A stretch of 64,000 nucleotides of DNA from Solanum dulcamara. Its lineage: Eukaryota; Streptophyta; Magnoliopsida; Solanales; Solanaceae. Each line of letters opens with the position of its first letter. Position 1 is the first letter of the stretch. Positions 33,598 through 50,010 of this stretch are shown one piece after another. Made by a program: the position numbers and the translations under genes. The stretch spans positions 77,484,144-77,548,143 of the forward strand of contig NC_077244.1 of assembly GCF_947179165.1 (NCBI RefSeq). The letters run 5' to 3'. The notes below the pieces were generated by a model, which saw only the letters and a program-made list of their open reading frames with translations, was not told the DNA's origin and ran no database searches.

Positions 33598-36500
33598 TAG
33601 ATAGTAGTATTAACTTATAGAGTCAATTAATTACCTTATATTAGCTTATTTGAACTACAAACTGATACTTTATGTGATATTTTTTAGTATTAATTTATGT
33701 ACGTTATATATAGTATATAAAATGTAAATAAATGATTTTGTAAATGATAATGTACTTGTATACGTAGTATTATTATTTTATATACATAATATATTTTAGC
33801 AAGGAAAGAATATTCAACTGGCCACCTTCAGTCTATGTGGCTATGCCATAGGCACATTTAGTAAAAGTGTTCAAAATTCTGCATACACAATTGATTTTTA
33901 TTTGGCAAGGTGAAATCGAGAATAGAATATATATTCAGCGAAAGATTTATATGTTGATGATGAAATATTGTAAGAAACTTACAATAATACAAAGAAAAAA
34001 TGTCAATTTTCTCCTGTTGAACCCAAAGACACTGAGTCATAATATTATTGCCAAATTATTAATATGAGGATTAAATGTTGACGTAGAATGTAAGGTAGGT
34101 GTGAACCTTAAATAAAAATGTACAACCAATTTATCAGTGCCAACTGCATTTTTAATTAAAACAGTTTTAGGGACCCCAATAATAAGACCATTTTAAAGTT
34201 CTCTGTCCAAGGTTTCAAAAATGATGGAGGGTACGTGGGAGGCTTATCGTACTTTTACGTATGGTCATGAAATTTAGCGGTGAGCGTTTGGACAGTTTGA
34301 ATTTGATATGGAAGTTCCAATTTATTATTTTTGTATTAAAAAAACTACAATCTAAATTCAATTTAAATAAGTTTGGATTGGATCGAATTTCTTAAATTTG
34401 ATTTCGAATTAATTAATTTGAATATTTTAAATTTTTAGTTTTAAACGTGTACGTTGAGTTCTTCTTCTTGAAAAAAAAAATATCTAAATAAAAAAATCAT
34501 AATATTTGCATTAGTAGTTCTCCGTTCTTATCACAATCATCCAAATAAAGTGGGTAAGCAATAGAACAACCATTATCAAGGAAATTTAATAGAAAAATAA
34601 ATAAGGGCATATAATTATATGAGCTAATGACTAATAGGTACGTAGGATATATATTATTGGACTTGATAGTATTGGATCTATCAGTAATGGATTAATGTCT
34701 AATAGATAGGACTACACATAAGGTACAAATTTTTTGGATATTCAAAAATCCAAAGTACCAAATCCATTATTCAAGTGAAGTTTTCAAACTGCTATTATAT
34801 GATTACTTAAAAAAAATAATCATAAACTAATTGCGTATTTGATTCCTTAGTTATTTGATAAAATTATACTTTGTCTTTGTGATATCTTATCAGATACATT
34901 TAACGTTCAATTACTTAAAATTTATACTTTTGATCCCATTATTTATAAACATTTCCAAAATTTCGGAATTATTAATTTTAGACCTCTTAAAGCTTAGAAA
35001 TAGACTAAATCGATGGGTAAAGGATATACCTTAATGATATATGTGATAATTAAATTTTATCCTTTTCTCTATAAATATCAATAACGTTTACTAAAAATTT
35101 TGCGTACGCCACTGATGAAAAGGTTAATATTAGAAACTATAGCCTTACATATGCATGGTGCGTAAGTCACATTACTACGCAATCAGAAGACCGAAATTCC
35201 TTCTTTTATAATTTGCAGAAATTAGGAAATGGAAAGAGGACCATTAGCTTTCCATAAGTACTTGTAGCCATATAAGTGAAATATGACAGCCTCTCTACCT
35301 TCAAATAGGGTAACTGGTAAACTCTGCGTATATCTATTCTAATTTTTAAATTTTACTTTGTTGAATTATATGAAATATATTTTTATTGTAATTTTTATGC
35401 TTTGAAATTAGTTATTGTGATATGCTACGTACTTCTTCTCCTATCATATAAATTTAGAGTCAAATGATTATTACTCCAATAATAGTTATTATCTCTAAAA
35501 ATATTTTTAAAATTGAAGCGAAATTTGAAATCAAGAAAAATAATGACTTTCTAAGATAATACTACTAGTTAAACTAGCTAGTGACCATCTGAGAAATCGA
35601 CGTTATAAATTCATTTTTATATTTTTTTAAATACAAATTTGGGAGTTATTTATGAACAACGAGAAGAGAAGTTATTTTATGGTTCTCTTGAACATTTTGC
35701 GTTCACATATGTAAATAACGTAGTAGGTTATTATGGCCATATATTATCATTCAAAAGTACTATATCAATTAATTGACCTTTTTCTCTTATATAGTTGTAG
35801 TAGTAAACTGAGGGAAAATCAATTATGTCCGTCGGATTATTTTTTTTCACACAAAAATGTGCAGATATTGTAATTTTTTTTTTAAAAAAAATTTATAAGA
35901 AAAATGACGTAATCCCCCAATTTTTAATTATATTTTTACAAAAATCAATGAACAAAGTCGATTTTTGAAGTGCATAAGTGCAATTGAAGAGTATAAATAA
36001 AACGCTGAAAATATTTCATCAAAATGTCTAATCGAGTGGTACCAAAGTAGGTTCAATTTCAATTAGTAGCTACATTATTTAGGTATATTTTTGAAAAATC
36101 CACCCTGACAAAAACCAACGGACAGGATCACATGTCACTCAATTTTAACCGATCATATCCGTTGATTTTACGAAAGCGCCGTAAGCAAAACCAACCATAT
36201 ATGTACAGTCTGTCGACAAAACCAACCATATATGTACAGTCCGTCGATTTAGCGTTCATATTTCTTAAAAAATCAGCCATTTTCGTCAGTTATGACTCAT
36301 TTTTTAATAATGATTATTATCCTCCAAAATATAAAGGAGAAATATATAACTCAAAAATAATTTAAAACGAACCACTCGTTTATATTATATTATTATTGTT
36401 ATGTGATTGTTATTTACTTAGAACATCCATTCACCCACTGCGTCGTGTATTACATTTAATACATGATCTTCAGAATCTAGCTCGGCCAATTAATTAAATG

Positions 36501-38700
36501 TATCATATTCCTACATGAACATGATTGGACATAAAAATTGTGAATATTTTTTTCTTCGGAAATCTAACGTACAATAATTAGTATTGGGGTCCAAACAATT
36601 GGAGGAATATACTAATGAACCAAAAAGTTCTCAACCACAATGCAATTATCTTTGATAAGTCATGTTTCACCCTCAGAAAAGTCCCACCACGGGATTAATC
36701 GAAATCCAATGCAAATATTGAACACGACGATCAAAACAATCATCTAACTATATTATAGGTGCCGGAGACATATATAGTATATACTAATGAACCTAAAAGT
36801 TTTCAACCACTATTAGTTTGTATAACAACAAAAACAGTATTTTTTTCTCATCTAAAGTCTAAAAGCAGGCCTGCAAATAATAAATTTTGGGAGAAATGGT
36901 TGATGGAGGACCATTTAAAGAAAAAGTGGGCAGATGAATTTAGGAAGAATAACTGAACTGAAAAAGTAAAGTGGACAACAAAGTTTGTTAAGAGTTAGGT
37001 ATTTATGTTTACTTTCTATATAGCCAAACTAACACTTGGTAGTACTATCCTCTAATAAGTTATTTGTTTTTTTTTCTCTATATATGTTATTTTTCCTTTT
37101 TCAGAGCCTTATAGAAGGACAAAGATCAGGCACCAAGATTGTGCTTCACATGAGAATTATAATTATATTGTTTGAGTAGAAAAATTAATGATGTCAATTG
37201 AGGTGAAGGTTGTGGTAGATATGATCGACTAGAGGAGGGATTAATTAGTCCATAAAAATATGATTTACTCAGTTTGGACGGGTTGAGCTTGACATATATA
37301 TCTACATGCATAGCACATCAATTTGCGCATAGTCTAAGTTAGCTAATTTAGGTTAAATACAATTGGCCTCTTTACGACTGTCACTATATACCGAACATTT
37401 CACTATAATGATCAATGTTTTTAGTTGAAATTGATTTTCATGTTGTATTGTTAAATTACATGCTTTCAGTAATAACATTTCGTTATATGAGCCAAGAAAT
37501 ATTCGAACAAATGATATTTATTTTATCAGAAGGTTGTTCAATCGTACATAATTTAAATTGACTTATAAGAAAACTTGTTAAAATATTAAGAAACACATTT
37601 TTTTTGTTTGTTTGATTTGTTAAATATAAAAAGTTTTGTAGTTTTGTTTGGTAATTGGACATATTATTATAAGAAAACAAATGAAAAAAATATGAAAACT
37701 TAGTTAGAGTACTTGGGCAAGTTCGTCTATTACCTATATTGTCCGAACTCATCTCCTTGGGTAATGAGTCGTCTTTGTTAGAAAGCACTTTACTCCTCAA
37801 TGTGGGATTTTTTGATACAAATTCAAATTTAATCGGGCTACAATATGAGTACTAGACACAGAATAAGATGTTAAAAAAGTTCTAATGTTCAACTCATCAT
37901 AACACAACTGATCTTAAATTTAGAAACTTAGGAATTCATTATGACGCAACTCATCTTAAATTAGGGATTCACCAACTCATTTATTAATTTAAATTATGTT
38001 GATCTTTCCAAATTCATATCCATCCGTTTATTTATAACGCAACTCACCATACTCGTAAATTATAAATATAGTGTTTAATTTCCTAAAGTAAAAACAAAAC
38101 TAGGACGTTGAAAAGAATGGAAAATTTTATTTTTTACTCCTTTTTTAGTGGAAGTTATACTCACTCGATTATATCTAGATGTATTTTTCATTTATATATG
38201 ATGTATCTTTTGACTTGTATGGCTGCTTAGAGAAAAAAGATGGACTAATTATCAGATTCTTCGATAATTAGCCTGTTCACACTAATCACCAAATTACTAA
38301 TCCAATAGTCCTTTATTTAATTGGAAATTGAACAAACCCAACCAATTAATTTTATAATAATCTGTATGAAATGTGAAATACGAACACCCCAACTATCAGA
38401 TACTTTTAGACTTTTTATTTGTTTATTATCTTTATCTTTCAAAAGCTACTTTTTTTTGTGAATACATAGTGATAGGGGATAAGTAAAAGAGGAAATAAAT
38501 TGATTGAAGCAACATATCACACCATTATAGTGCAGGATGGAAATAACAGTTCTATATTCAAAATTCATTTGACTGATTAATTTAAAGGGAAAATAATATT
38601 TATATCTCAAAAAAAGAAAGTATTTATCCTTAAATGCTCCATTATTTTTATACCTTTTTTTTTTAAAATGACATAAATTTATTTTAAAATTCTTGCGCTG
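33598..38700. other. Intergenic DNA between the MFS and peroxidase genes
   Basis: The MFS 3' UTR probably occupies the first 150-200 bp, with AATAAA-like sequence near 33728. Beyond it I see AT-rich DNA, a perfect-looking 31-bp tandem pair at 36186-36247, and a short direct repeat with AATGAACC and AAAAGTT at 36612 and 36784. No gene could be supported; short open frames lack family resemblance. Confidence 0.4.
36186..36247 (+). repeat. 31-bp tandem pair
   Basis: Two units beginning CAAAACCAACCATATATG and ending GTCGA, differing at one base (TCTG versus TCCG). Confidence 0.85.
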
Positions 38701-38730
38701 AAATCATGCTGACGTCTACACCCATCCATC

Positions 38731-39042
38731 ATGATACCGATAGAATATCAATATACCGACGGAGTATCACAGAGAATTAAGCTCAATCCTATATGATACG
38801 GATATGGTATCAATATACAGATGGAGTATCACAAAGAATATATTTTTTACTAATTTAGAGTTTAATAAATAAGATTGTCATTTTAACAATTTTCTCTTAA
38901 TTGTTTTATTTTTATTTCATAAAAAAAGAGCTCAATCATGTATGATACCGATAGGGTGTCAATATACCGACGTAGCATCCCAGAGAATTAAGCTCAATCG
39001 ATAGGGTATCAAATACCGATGGAGTATCACAGATGATTATTT
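38731..39042 (+). repeat. Interrupted ~60-bp tandem repeat upstream of the peroxidase
   Basis: Four degenerate units contain ATGATACCGATA, GTATCAATATACCGA, GGAGTATCACAGAGAATT and AAGCTCAATC. Units 1-2 (38731-38840) and 3-4 (about 38938-39042) are split by about 95 bp of unrelated AT-rich DNA. Confidence 0.75.
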
Positions 39043-39067
39043 TATAGCAGTGATGCTGGCGTCAGCA

Positions 39068-39075
39068 TGACGTCA
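39068..39075. promoter_or_regulatory. Palindromic TGACGTCA (C-box / TGA-bZIP type site)
   Basis: A perfect 8-bp palindrome next to GGCGTCAGCA, about 720 bp upstream of the peroxidase ATG. TGACG cores bind TGA-class bZIP factors, which act in salicylate and stress responses. Function here is inferred from sequence only. Confidence 0.4.
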
Positions 39076-39681
39076 TACGCGAAATTAAAAGGAGAAAGTG
39101 GGTAAGAGGGTAAATAGTTTGGGTCATGAGTCTATTAAAGATAAATAGTTTGTGTTGGTTCCAATTTGAGTAAATAGTTTCACAATTGAGTTTATTTTGA
39201 TTAATTTTCCCTAAATTAAATTTGTATCACTATGGCCCGTCCCATTAAAAGAGAAGCTGCTTTTTATTTGAAATTTTTCTATTTATGAAGCTTGAGGCCG
39301 ATATCTCTCATATTAATACCTGAAAATCTGAAACACATACATGTTACGTAATCAACAGTAAATATTTATTCAAATCGGATGTTACACCAACTCAATTCAG
39401 TTTACCATGGTTAAGTAAATAAACAAAAATATGCATTAATTTATACACATAATATACGTTCATTAATTTGATATAAACACACACAGTTTTTACTATCTTT
39501 ACTTTGTAAGCAAGAATATGCTATCTTATCCTTCTAGAGAATCTTCACTGTTTGACCCCATGACAATTATTTTACAATATATATAAAAACAGGCAGATTA
39601 TCAACAAGCTACTAGGGTGAACTTTGACCTAATGCATACTAAGTGGAAATTAAAGTCAAAGATTCAACCATAATCATCATC

Positions 39682-39687
39682 TATAAA
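39682..39687 (+). promoter_or_regulatory. TATA box of the peroxidase gene
   Basis: TATAAA within CATCTATAAAATGCA, 113 bp upstream of the ATG at 39795. Confidence 0.65.
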
Positions 39688-39794
39688 ATGCAGCATATTA
39701 ATCATCTCCATCATAATTACTACTTAATTAACTTGCTATTATCTCATACATTTTAAATCTAGCCTTTGATTTTTCTTCAATCTTCTTAATTAAG

Positions 39795-42772
<2,978 letters not shown>

Positions 42773-42909
42773 TTAATTATGAGTTTTAAGTAATATATAT
42801 CGTCAGTGCACTAATTATAAAAATTGTAATAGTAATATTTATGTTGTTGTGAGTGAACTCAAGTGTGTATCGTGTTTGTGTTTTGTTATAAGAAACAAAT
42901 GTTTGCGTG

Positions 42910-42915
42910 AATAAA
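42910..42915 (+). terminator. Likely poly(A) signal of the peroxidase gene
   Basis: AATAAA 138 bp past the stop codon, in a T/G-rich setting, in the usual distance range for a plant near-upstream element. Confidence 0.45.
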
Positions 42916-42919
42916 GACT

Positions 42920-44740
42920 TCAATTTTTACTTGTGTTTATTATAGTACTCGCATTGTTTGTTTTATATATTCTTGTGAAATTTTGTTCAAGTTTAATAAA
43001 TGAATATCTTTGTGTTTCTATTGCAATTTATAAAACGTCTAGGATACAGTTTAAGTATCTCTTTTGAACAAATTGAAAATTTTATTAGAAAACAATACAT
43101 CACGATTTAATATTTTATAAATTAATATTGCAAAATTTAGATAACAGTCTAATAATTTATCCGTAATGATCAAAAAATATATATGAGCAAACATTAATTA
43201 AGCCCTAGTCTAACATTGTCCGGAAGGGTAATTTTTTGAGTCAATATTTGGACCAGAAGGATAATTTTCTGAGGCAATATTTGGACAACCTTTTTTTATA
43301 AAAAAAGGGAATAAACTTAAGTTTCCAGTCATCCAATCACTTAAACTAAAAATAATCAATATATGTATAACTGTGTATAATTTATGTTTATCTACTAGGA
43401 AAAAATTAAAGAGTAAGCCGGCCGGCTAATTTGAACAAAGAGTACTCTACAAATTAATCAAAACAGGGATTATTGACCACCAACATCTTGAGATTGAAGA
43501 ACTATAAGAATAATTCTGAAACAGAAAGAAAAATTAAAATAAAAATGACTCTGCCCCTGAATTAACACATACATCTAAGTTGACTCACGATTGAAATTAT
43601 TTTAATTAAAAGGCCATTGTATACTTTAAAAGCTACATATTTTTCTACAAAAAATAGGTACCATACGAATTAATGGCTGCAATTGAATTGAAACTAATTA
43701 ATAACCCATGTGATCATGACTTAGTAATAGGAATAGTGTCGGCCTATTTTTGAAATATTCAAATATTATTTTGATGTTAATATATATATATATATATACT
43801 AAAATCATTTTAAAATATAGTTTTTAACATTCGCTCTTAACTTAGATGAACTTATATATGCACAGAGCAACATATTAAATCTTATATTGTACTTTAGATC
43901 CGTTTCTATGGACATATATGAATCGATGCCTAATCGGCCAAATGGTAGCATGGTGAAGAAAAAAATAATATTCCCATCGTATTCTTTCTTTCTTTATTAG
44001 TATAACTTATTTCTTTTACTTGCCAATTTAGAAATTAATTTAGAATAGAGTGGCTAGCTAGCCTATGATCTGACTAATCCTACTCTATTGATGACCTCCA
44101 GACGCCAAGAGAACCTAACCCACATACGTTATGTTATATAAAAGATACATTCCTTGCTCTCATTTTAATTTATTGACACCATGTATAACTAACACACTTG
44201 GTAAGTTTCCCAGCTTAGGAAAATTAGATTATTTTTATAGTTTACTTCAAATCAAAACTCAAACATGGACTAGAGAGAGTTATTTGAATGGTAATTAAGC
44301 ATTCCTCACTTTTAACAGTAAGGCTTAGAGCAAAAAAGGCAGAAGCTCTTAAAGAGAGGTGAAATAAAATTAACAAAAAAAAAGACTCAAACATGGAAAT
44401 TTAATTAACGTTATATGCTACTCCTATAACAATAGGAATCTAATTATTTTTAACAGCCTACATAGTTTATTAATGGTCACTACTTTGTCTTGACATCAAA
44501 AATGATTTTCAGTTTTCTTAAGGAATCTCTCGATAGTTGCAAAAATCGTTTTTAAAATTAGCAGCAACGAATAGAGAAGACCTAATTAATGTTGGGGTTT
44601 TTAATTAGTTATATTTTAAGAGAGAAGAATGTTTACTCATAAGATGCAATTTAATTAGTTACAGTAGCATATTATCTAATTTTTGAGATTACAACTATAT
44701 AAACGACCTATTCAGTGAAATTTCACAAGTGAGGTTTAGA
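42920..44740. other. Intergenic DNA
   Basis: Contains an imperfect pair of about 37-bp units at 43222-43290 (AATATTTGGACCAGAAGGAT and similar) and a TA run near 43780. No gene seen. Confidence 0.4.
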
Positions 44741-44741
44741 A

Positions 44742-44812
44742 AGGGTAGATTGTACACAAATTTCACCCCTATCATGTGGAGGTAGAGGAATTGTTTCGAA
44801 AGACTCTCGCCT
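44742..44812 (-). mobile_element. Degenerate TS-type SINE
   Basis: AAAGGGTAGATTGTACACAA, CACCCCTATCATGTGGAGG and GTTTCGAAAGACTCTCG follow the order of the inverted TS SINE body. No TTG tail is obvious. Confidence 0.55.
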
Positions 44813-45375
44813 CAAATATAACAAATCCAAATCACAATTATATCAGATATAAGAATAGAGGAGATTAGCTAAGTATACATTTTCTCTTCTTTCATGTGCG
44901 CTATATATGGACATGTAGACATCAAAATTTTGTACGACTCTACAAGACGAGTCCTATTTCAGTTAGAATTACTTGGAGGTTACTCTACATTAAACCCTAA
45001 TTCGTGTTTATATAAAGGGTATTATATTTCCTTGAAATGGCATCTCGAATATTCCACAAATTCATGATATATTCACAAAGATCAATGGAGATCAAAACAC
45101 ATCACTAGGTAGTCCATATCATCCTAGTCCAAGAAATACGTCATTAATGGCTCTCGAATCACGATAGAGATCAAATTCAAATCATCCTAGTTCGAGAAAC
45201 ATGTCACTAACGGCTCTCAAATCAAGGAGAAAATTTAGAGAGAAAAATCAATGGAACAAACAGATTTGTACCCACATATTTTATCAATAAAATTATGTTT
45301 CTTCATATTTTATTTGTGATTGCAATTTATGTTTTATCACATTAAAATTTGTTGTAAACAGGACACTATACGATA

Positions 45376-45650
45376 CTCCCTTCGTTCCTATTTACTTGTC
45401 AAATATTTTTTAATTTGATTTTTCGTTTTACTTGTCAATTTTGACAAATCAAAAAAGGACAATTTTTTTCTTCCTATTATACCCTCAATTTATTAACATT
45501 GAGTTAATGTCTTTGAAAAATGTAGTGAGTAAATATGTTTAAAACTCTATCAATTAATAGGGACAAAATAGTAAACTCACTATATCAATCATTGTTTTCT
45601 TAATAGGTACGTCAAGTCAAAATTTGACAAGTAAAAAGAAACGGAGGAAG
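45376..45650. mobile_element. Stowaway MITE, 275 bp
   Basis: Inverted ends CTCCCTTCGTTCCTATTTAC and the complement of AAAAGAAACGGAGGAAG, flanked by TA on both sides (45374-45375, 45651-45652). CTTGTCAAAT near the left end mirrors TTTGACAAG near the right. Confidence 0.85.
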
Positions 45651-46087
45651 TATGATATATATAATGTACAGATATAACACACATGCATTAGTAGTGTAAA
45701 AGAATATTTTTTTTACACCATCGATCAGAATTAGAACTCTTCGAAATGAGAATTAATAACTTCCCGCAATTTTTATATTTTTTTAAAAAGGCTATGCTTG
45801 CATGTCTATAAAATACTAAAAGAAAAATATCTTCCAGATACAAAACAAACAATTAAAAAGTAAGAAAATTGTCCATCACAAAAGCTTTGAAAAATAAGAC
45901 AATTCATCATCATCTAATTAAGATCTCTCTAGCTGTAATTGCCATAACTTGAGATACAATATGGTATGTTTATATAATAATGCTCTTATCAATGAAAAAT
46001 TTGAAAAGAAAAAAAAAAGTGAACTAAAATTAATTCTCCAAATGTCTTTCCTTAATTGTCTGATCTGTTTCATTTTATATGACACTA

Positions 46088-47905
46088 TTACTGATCAAAA
46101 TACGATATGTTATTATTGGTTATGGCACTGAAGTTTGCCACACTAGACGAGGCCGGTGTGTACAAATTAGATGAAGTTGAGGAAGCAGAAGAAGAGGAGG
46201 AGGAAACCACCACGACAGATGGTGGTGGTGGTGGCGGCGGCGGAGTAGGAGGAGCTTGTGGCAATTCAGGTGGCATAGAGGTGGAAATAGATGCAATAAG
46301 ACTATTAGCAGCTTCTCTACATTTGTATCTAAGAATTTCAGCCCTAATTGCATTAAGTTCAACTTGTAAACTTTGAATTTGTTGTTGTAGAGTTGAAATT
46401 GCACCCATGCATCCATACACTGGATCTCTTAGCCTCACATTTGCTTCATATACCAAACTATTTGCTGCATCTGCTCTTTGTCCCACTGGCACTTCCTAAT
46501 CAATATTTTTCAGCACAAAAAAAATTAAAAGAAAGAAAATAAGTGATGACAAGATAAAAGTTCTAACTTTATATAAATTGACGGTGTAAAAGAAATTAAT
46601 TTCTCTACATACTTTAGCTTATTATAGTTCATGGGGAAAATGGAGGGGGTTCAATCGAATTCAACATTTTGATGTTTGAGCATACATAACACGTTTATAT
46701 ATCACCAAAATTTTAACAAATATTAAAACTGAAATATTTATATATGATGTCAACATTGCTGTACTTTTATGTGGCAAAATTCTTAAAGGTTATATATATG
46801 CTCATTAAAGTCAATTGATGTAAGTTATTTCTAATTAGCTTCAAGGGCTTGATCTGCCCTTGATTAGACAGGCTAGTAACATAGTCAATGGTGGAGGGAG
46901 GATCGACTTTTATCAAGATGGTTTCATCTACCATATATACATAAAAATAAAATTTTAAAAATCGATCTTGTATATATATAGTAGTATTTTCCTGCGAAAA
47001 AGTATTTAATTAGATGATCAACCCCCTTTCCCCCTAAACATAACTTTATTTAGTTTAGTTTATTAATCTCACTGTTGATGGTAGAAGTTAAACTCAAATA
47101 CAAATTGTAGATATATATGAGTGACTTTTCTTTTATTTATTTTATTGAAAACTGATAAAATAGAAATTAAATATATAATACCATGAGCAACTTGGAGACA
47201 TTGCTAGCCCCAAAGACTTTATGAACAGCAGCAAATTTGTGAGGTTCATGTGGGGAAAAATATGGAGAAAAAGGGCATTCCTCAGCACATCTTCTTCTTA
47301 AAAGTTTACAAGCAGCACAAGGTGTAACATTATTCAATGTTGTTCCTCCTCCACCAGGCCCCAATACGTGTCTTCTTCCCATTTGTTGTTGCATATGTAG
47401 TTGTGAAATATCCATCTCTCTCTTTAACTTCTTTCCCATCTCATCCAATCTCTCCCTATTCATCACAACAAGTCAAACATATAGTTGATGTTCAATTCGT
47501 GGTATCTAAAGTTTATTATAATATGTATAGATATAGTCAATTTTTCAACAAATATATACGATCTGGACTAAAATTACTAGGTTCTGTTGATCGAATATGT
47601 ACATTTCATGCTATAGATCCACTCCTCAAGGCGAAGCCAGTATTTCTAATAAATGAATTCAGAATAACAAGAAGCAAACATAGAAAAAAAGAAAATTCAA
47701 CATCTACTATTATGCATATTAAAAAAGTTGATCTTGTATATACAATATAACTTTTTGGATGAATTCTTTGCGCCCCATAGCTTCGCGTCTTTGTTCATTA
47801 GACCTAATTAATCTAATTCTTAAAAGGAATTTAACAATAACAACAAAGAAACTATATTTATTTGATTATGTAAATTAATTAGTATACGTACCTTTCTGTT
47901 GACAT
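46088..47905 (-). CDS. LBD13: LOB-domain transcription factor, class I (LBD13/LBD15 type)
   Basis: Exons 47905-47892 (14 nt), 47455-47182 and 46495-46088 (TAA) give 231 residues starting [14 protein letters not shown]. The zinc-finger-like block [15 protein letters not shown] fits CX2CX6CX3C (Cys 51, 54, 61, 65). The GAS block [18 protein letters not shown] continues into exon 3, ending with a DPVYG block and the coiled-coil-like [18 protein letters not shown]. The tail is Pro-rich then Ser-rich and ends NISYFDQ. In the family these are plant-specific DNA-binding regulators of organ boundaries, vasculature and roots. The tiny first exon is supported by a strong donor (AAAG|GTACGT) and acceptor (GAATAG|G) and by the MSxER start I recall for relatives; otherwise the protein would start at the ATG at 47463 (MNRERLDE). 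The LBD13 name leans on gene order; sequence also resembles LBD15. Confidence 0.85.
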
Positions 47906-49215
47906 TCGAGAAGAGTTGAAATTGAAAATTAAGATGAAGATAAATTGAAAATTACGATGAAGATAATTGAGTTCTCAAAGGGAGAGAGGGAAAGTAGAAA
48001 GGGGAGAAAAAGGAGTTCTTAAAAGGCATGAGAAAGGTTAATTATTAGCACATATAATTAATGTACTTTCACAAGAAACTAAAAAAATATTATTGTTTGC
48101 TAGCTGAGTCAAAGCTTGCTCACGTGTGACTAATTGCACCTATTGACTTCTCATCACTACCAAACTTATGTTTACTTCATTTTCTTTTTTCTTTTTTGTA
48201 AAAATGAAGTTTTATGTAATGTGGTACAAACAATATTTACATAATCAGATCAATTAGTATTAAATAGTTATAAATACATTTGTATAATAAATATCATGAT
48301 AATAATAATAACAACTTATCAACTAAGTATAGTATAAAAAGTTTTTACATTAATTACATTAATTATTGTTGGTGTACATAATTTAAATCATATAAAAATA
48401 ACATATCTTATTATTATGTAAACAACAACAATCCAGTGCAATCCCACATCGTAGGGTCTGGGGAGGGTAAAGTGTACGCAGGCCTGACTCCTACCAATGT
48501 AGGACGACTGTTTCCGAACTATTATTATGTAAAAGTTTTCAGAATTTATTTATATGTTTAGAAGTATAAGAAAGTGAGAGACGATAGAAGACCATCACTT
48601 AATGTGAATGGCCATTCTCTTTTCCTAATAATAACATGAACTGAATTTAGACAAGTTTGCAAATAAGAGAAGTCCAATTTCTATGATCTATATGCGTTGT
48701 GCAGATGGGATGGTAGAATTCCTCCTCTCTCAATCAAAAAAATATTGTTTGGAACACTACCTTCAAAAATAGATAAAATCAAATTAAATCAAATTTCAGT
48801 ATGAATACTGAATACCAAAATGGGAAACCAACAAACAAAAGTCCAGTTTCTTGTGACCATCCCCTTCCTACTTAGTGTCAGCATCAATAACCAAACTTGT
48901 TTACCTGTTGAAAATAATTTACATGTCTTCTTGGATTCTTACTTCAAAGACTTTCTAGCTAAGACAATAATATATATATAATAATTATTATTATTATTAT
49001 TAGAGTAGTAATTATTAGTGTATGTGTGAAAAAAATTGAAAACCAGAACTAGTAAAGGGTTGCGAATATATGATTCAACTTGTAAAGACATCATAATAAT
49101 GTTGTTTGTTTGAATATTTTCAAGTTGATAAACCAAAATATTATTATAGAGAATGTATAATATAATATAATATAAAAAGTCCTTAAAAGACTTGGTAATT
49201 ATAATGAGTGTTATA
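47906..49215. other. LBD upstream region
   Basis: Upstream region of the LBD gene on the minus strand, with a purine-rich likely 5' UTR at about 47930-48015, one SINE (48421-48525) and an (ATT)n run near 48970-49005. No other gene seen. Confidence 0.4.
48421..48525 (-). mobile_element. TS-type SINE, 3' part
   Basis: Starts AACAACAACAATCCAGTGCA (the inverted TTG tail), then GGGTCTGGGGAGGGTAAAGT, GTACGCAGGCCTGACTC and GACTGTTTCCGAACT, matching the TS SINE order. Confidence 0.75.
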
Positions 49216-49221
49216 ATATAA

Positions 49222-49446
49222 TCTTTCTGTTCCTTTTTAGTTGTTATGTGTCTTTTTCGAAAGTCAATTTAAATAAATTTTAAAACTAAAATAGATTACA
49301 TTAATTTGATATTTTAAAATAAAAATTTAAATACTCAAAAATTAAACGAAAAATACTATACATTCCAATATTTTCATATCAAAATAATAACAAAATACAT
49401 TTAGTTAAACTTTGAAGAACCAACGACAACTAAAAAAGGAACTAAG
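49222..49446. mobile_element. Stowaway-like MITE
   Basis: TTTCTGTTCCTTTTTAGTTG at the left is mirrored by CAACTAAAAAAGGAACTAAG at the right. Flanking target site is unclear. Confidence 0.6.
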
Positions 49447-49854
49447 GGGTAAAAGTTATAAGATGTGGGAACATGGAGTCATTGGGAGGATAAGAGAGTT
49501 ATAGTAGTAATTATTTTAAGAAAAGAGAGTGAATAGCTTGCTTTAAATGGAAGGCATTTTATGCAGAGATCTAAGTTTAGTTTGACCCGTATTTTTAGCC
49601 TACGAAATCGCCCTTCTGTTTACATCAGACCTCACCAATTATTTACTTATCAATAATTAACCATCACTCGTATGTGTATATGGCCGGGTTAGTTTGGGTT
49701 TTTTAAATATTAAATTAAATAGTTTGTATCGTATTTTTTAATTTATACACTAAATAAAATTAATAAAGTTTAGATTTTTTAACCTCATTTTTTTATAGGT
49801 TTTTTTGGATTTTTGTGTTTTTTCGATAAAGTATTCATTCAAACATATAATTAA

Positions 49855-50010
49855 TTTAGTGAAAATTTCACAAATAGCTACTATAAAAATCTTAATGGGG
49901 TAAAATAGCTACAATTTAGGTAATTACATTCCGTAACTATAGCTATAGCAGTTGTTTGTATAATTCGCTGGAAATATACAAATCCGTTTGTATAATTCGC
50001 TGGCAATACA
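49855..50010. repeat. Dispersed repeat also present in peroxidase intron 2
   Basis: AAATTTCACAAATAGCTACT, then TATAGCTATAGCAGTTG and TTTGTATAATTCGCTGG (twice) parallel 41065-41165 (AAATTTCGCAAATAGCCACT, TAGCTATAGTTTCAGTTG, TTTGTATAATTCGC). Confidence 0.6.

Noticed and set aside
46107..46376. 89-codon plus-strand frame with Glu and Gly runs
   Set aside because: Antisense shadow of the Pro/Ser-rich tail of the LBD gene; no independent support.
46495..47466. Two-exon LBD model starting at 47463
   Set aside because: Possible, but the upstream 14-nt exon with consensus splice sites gives a start closer to related proteins.
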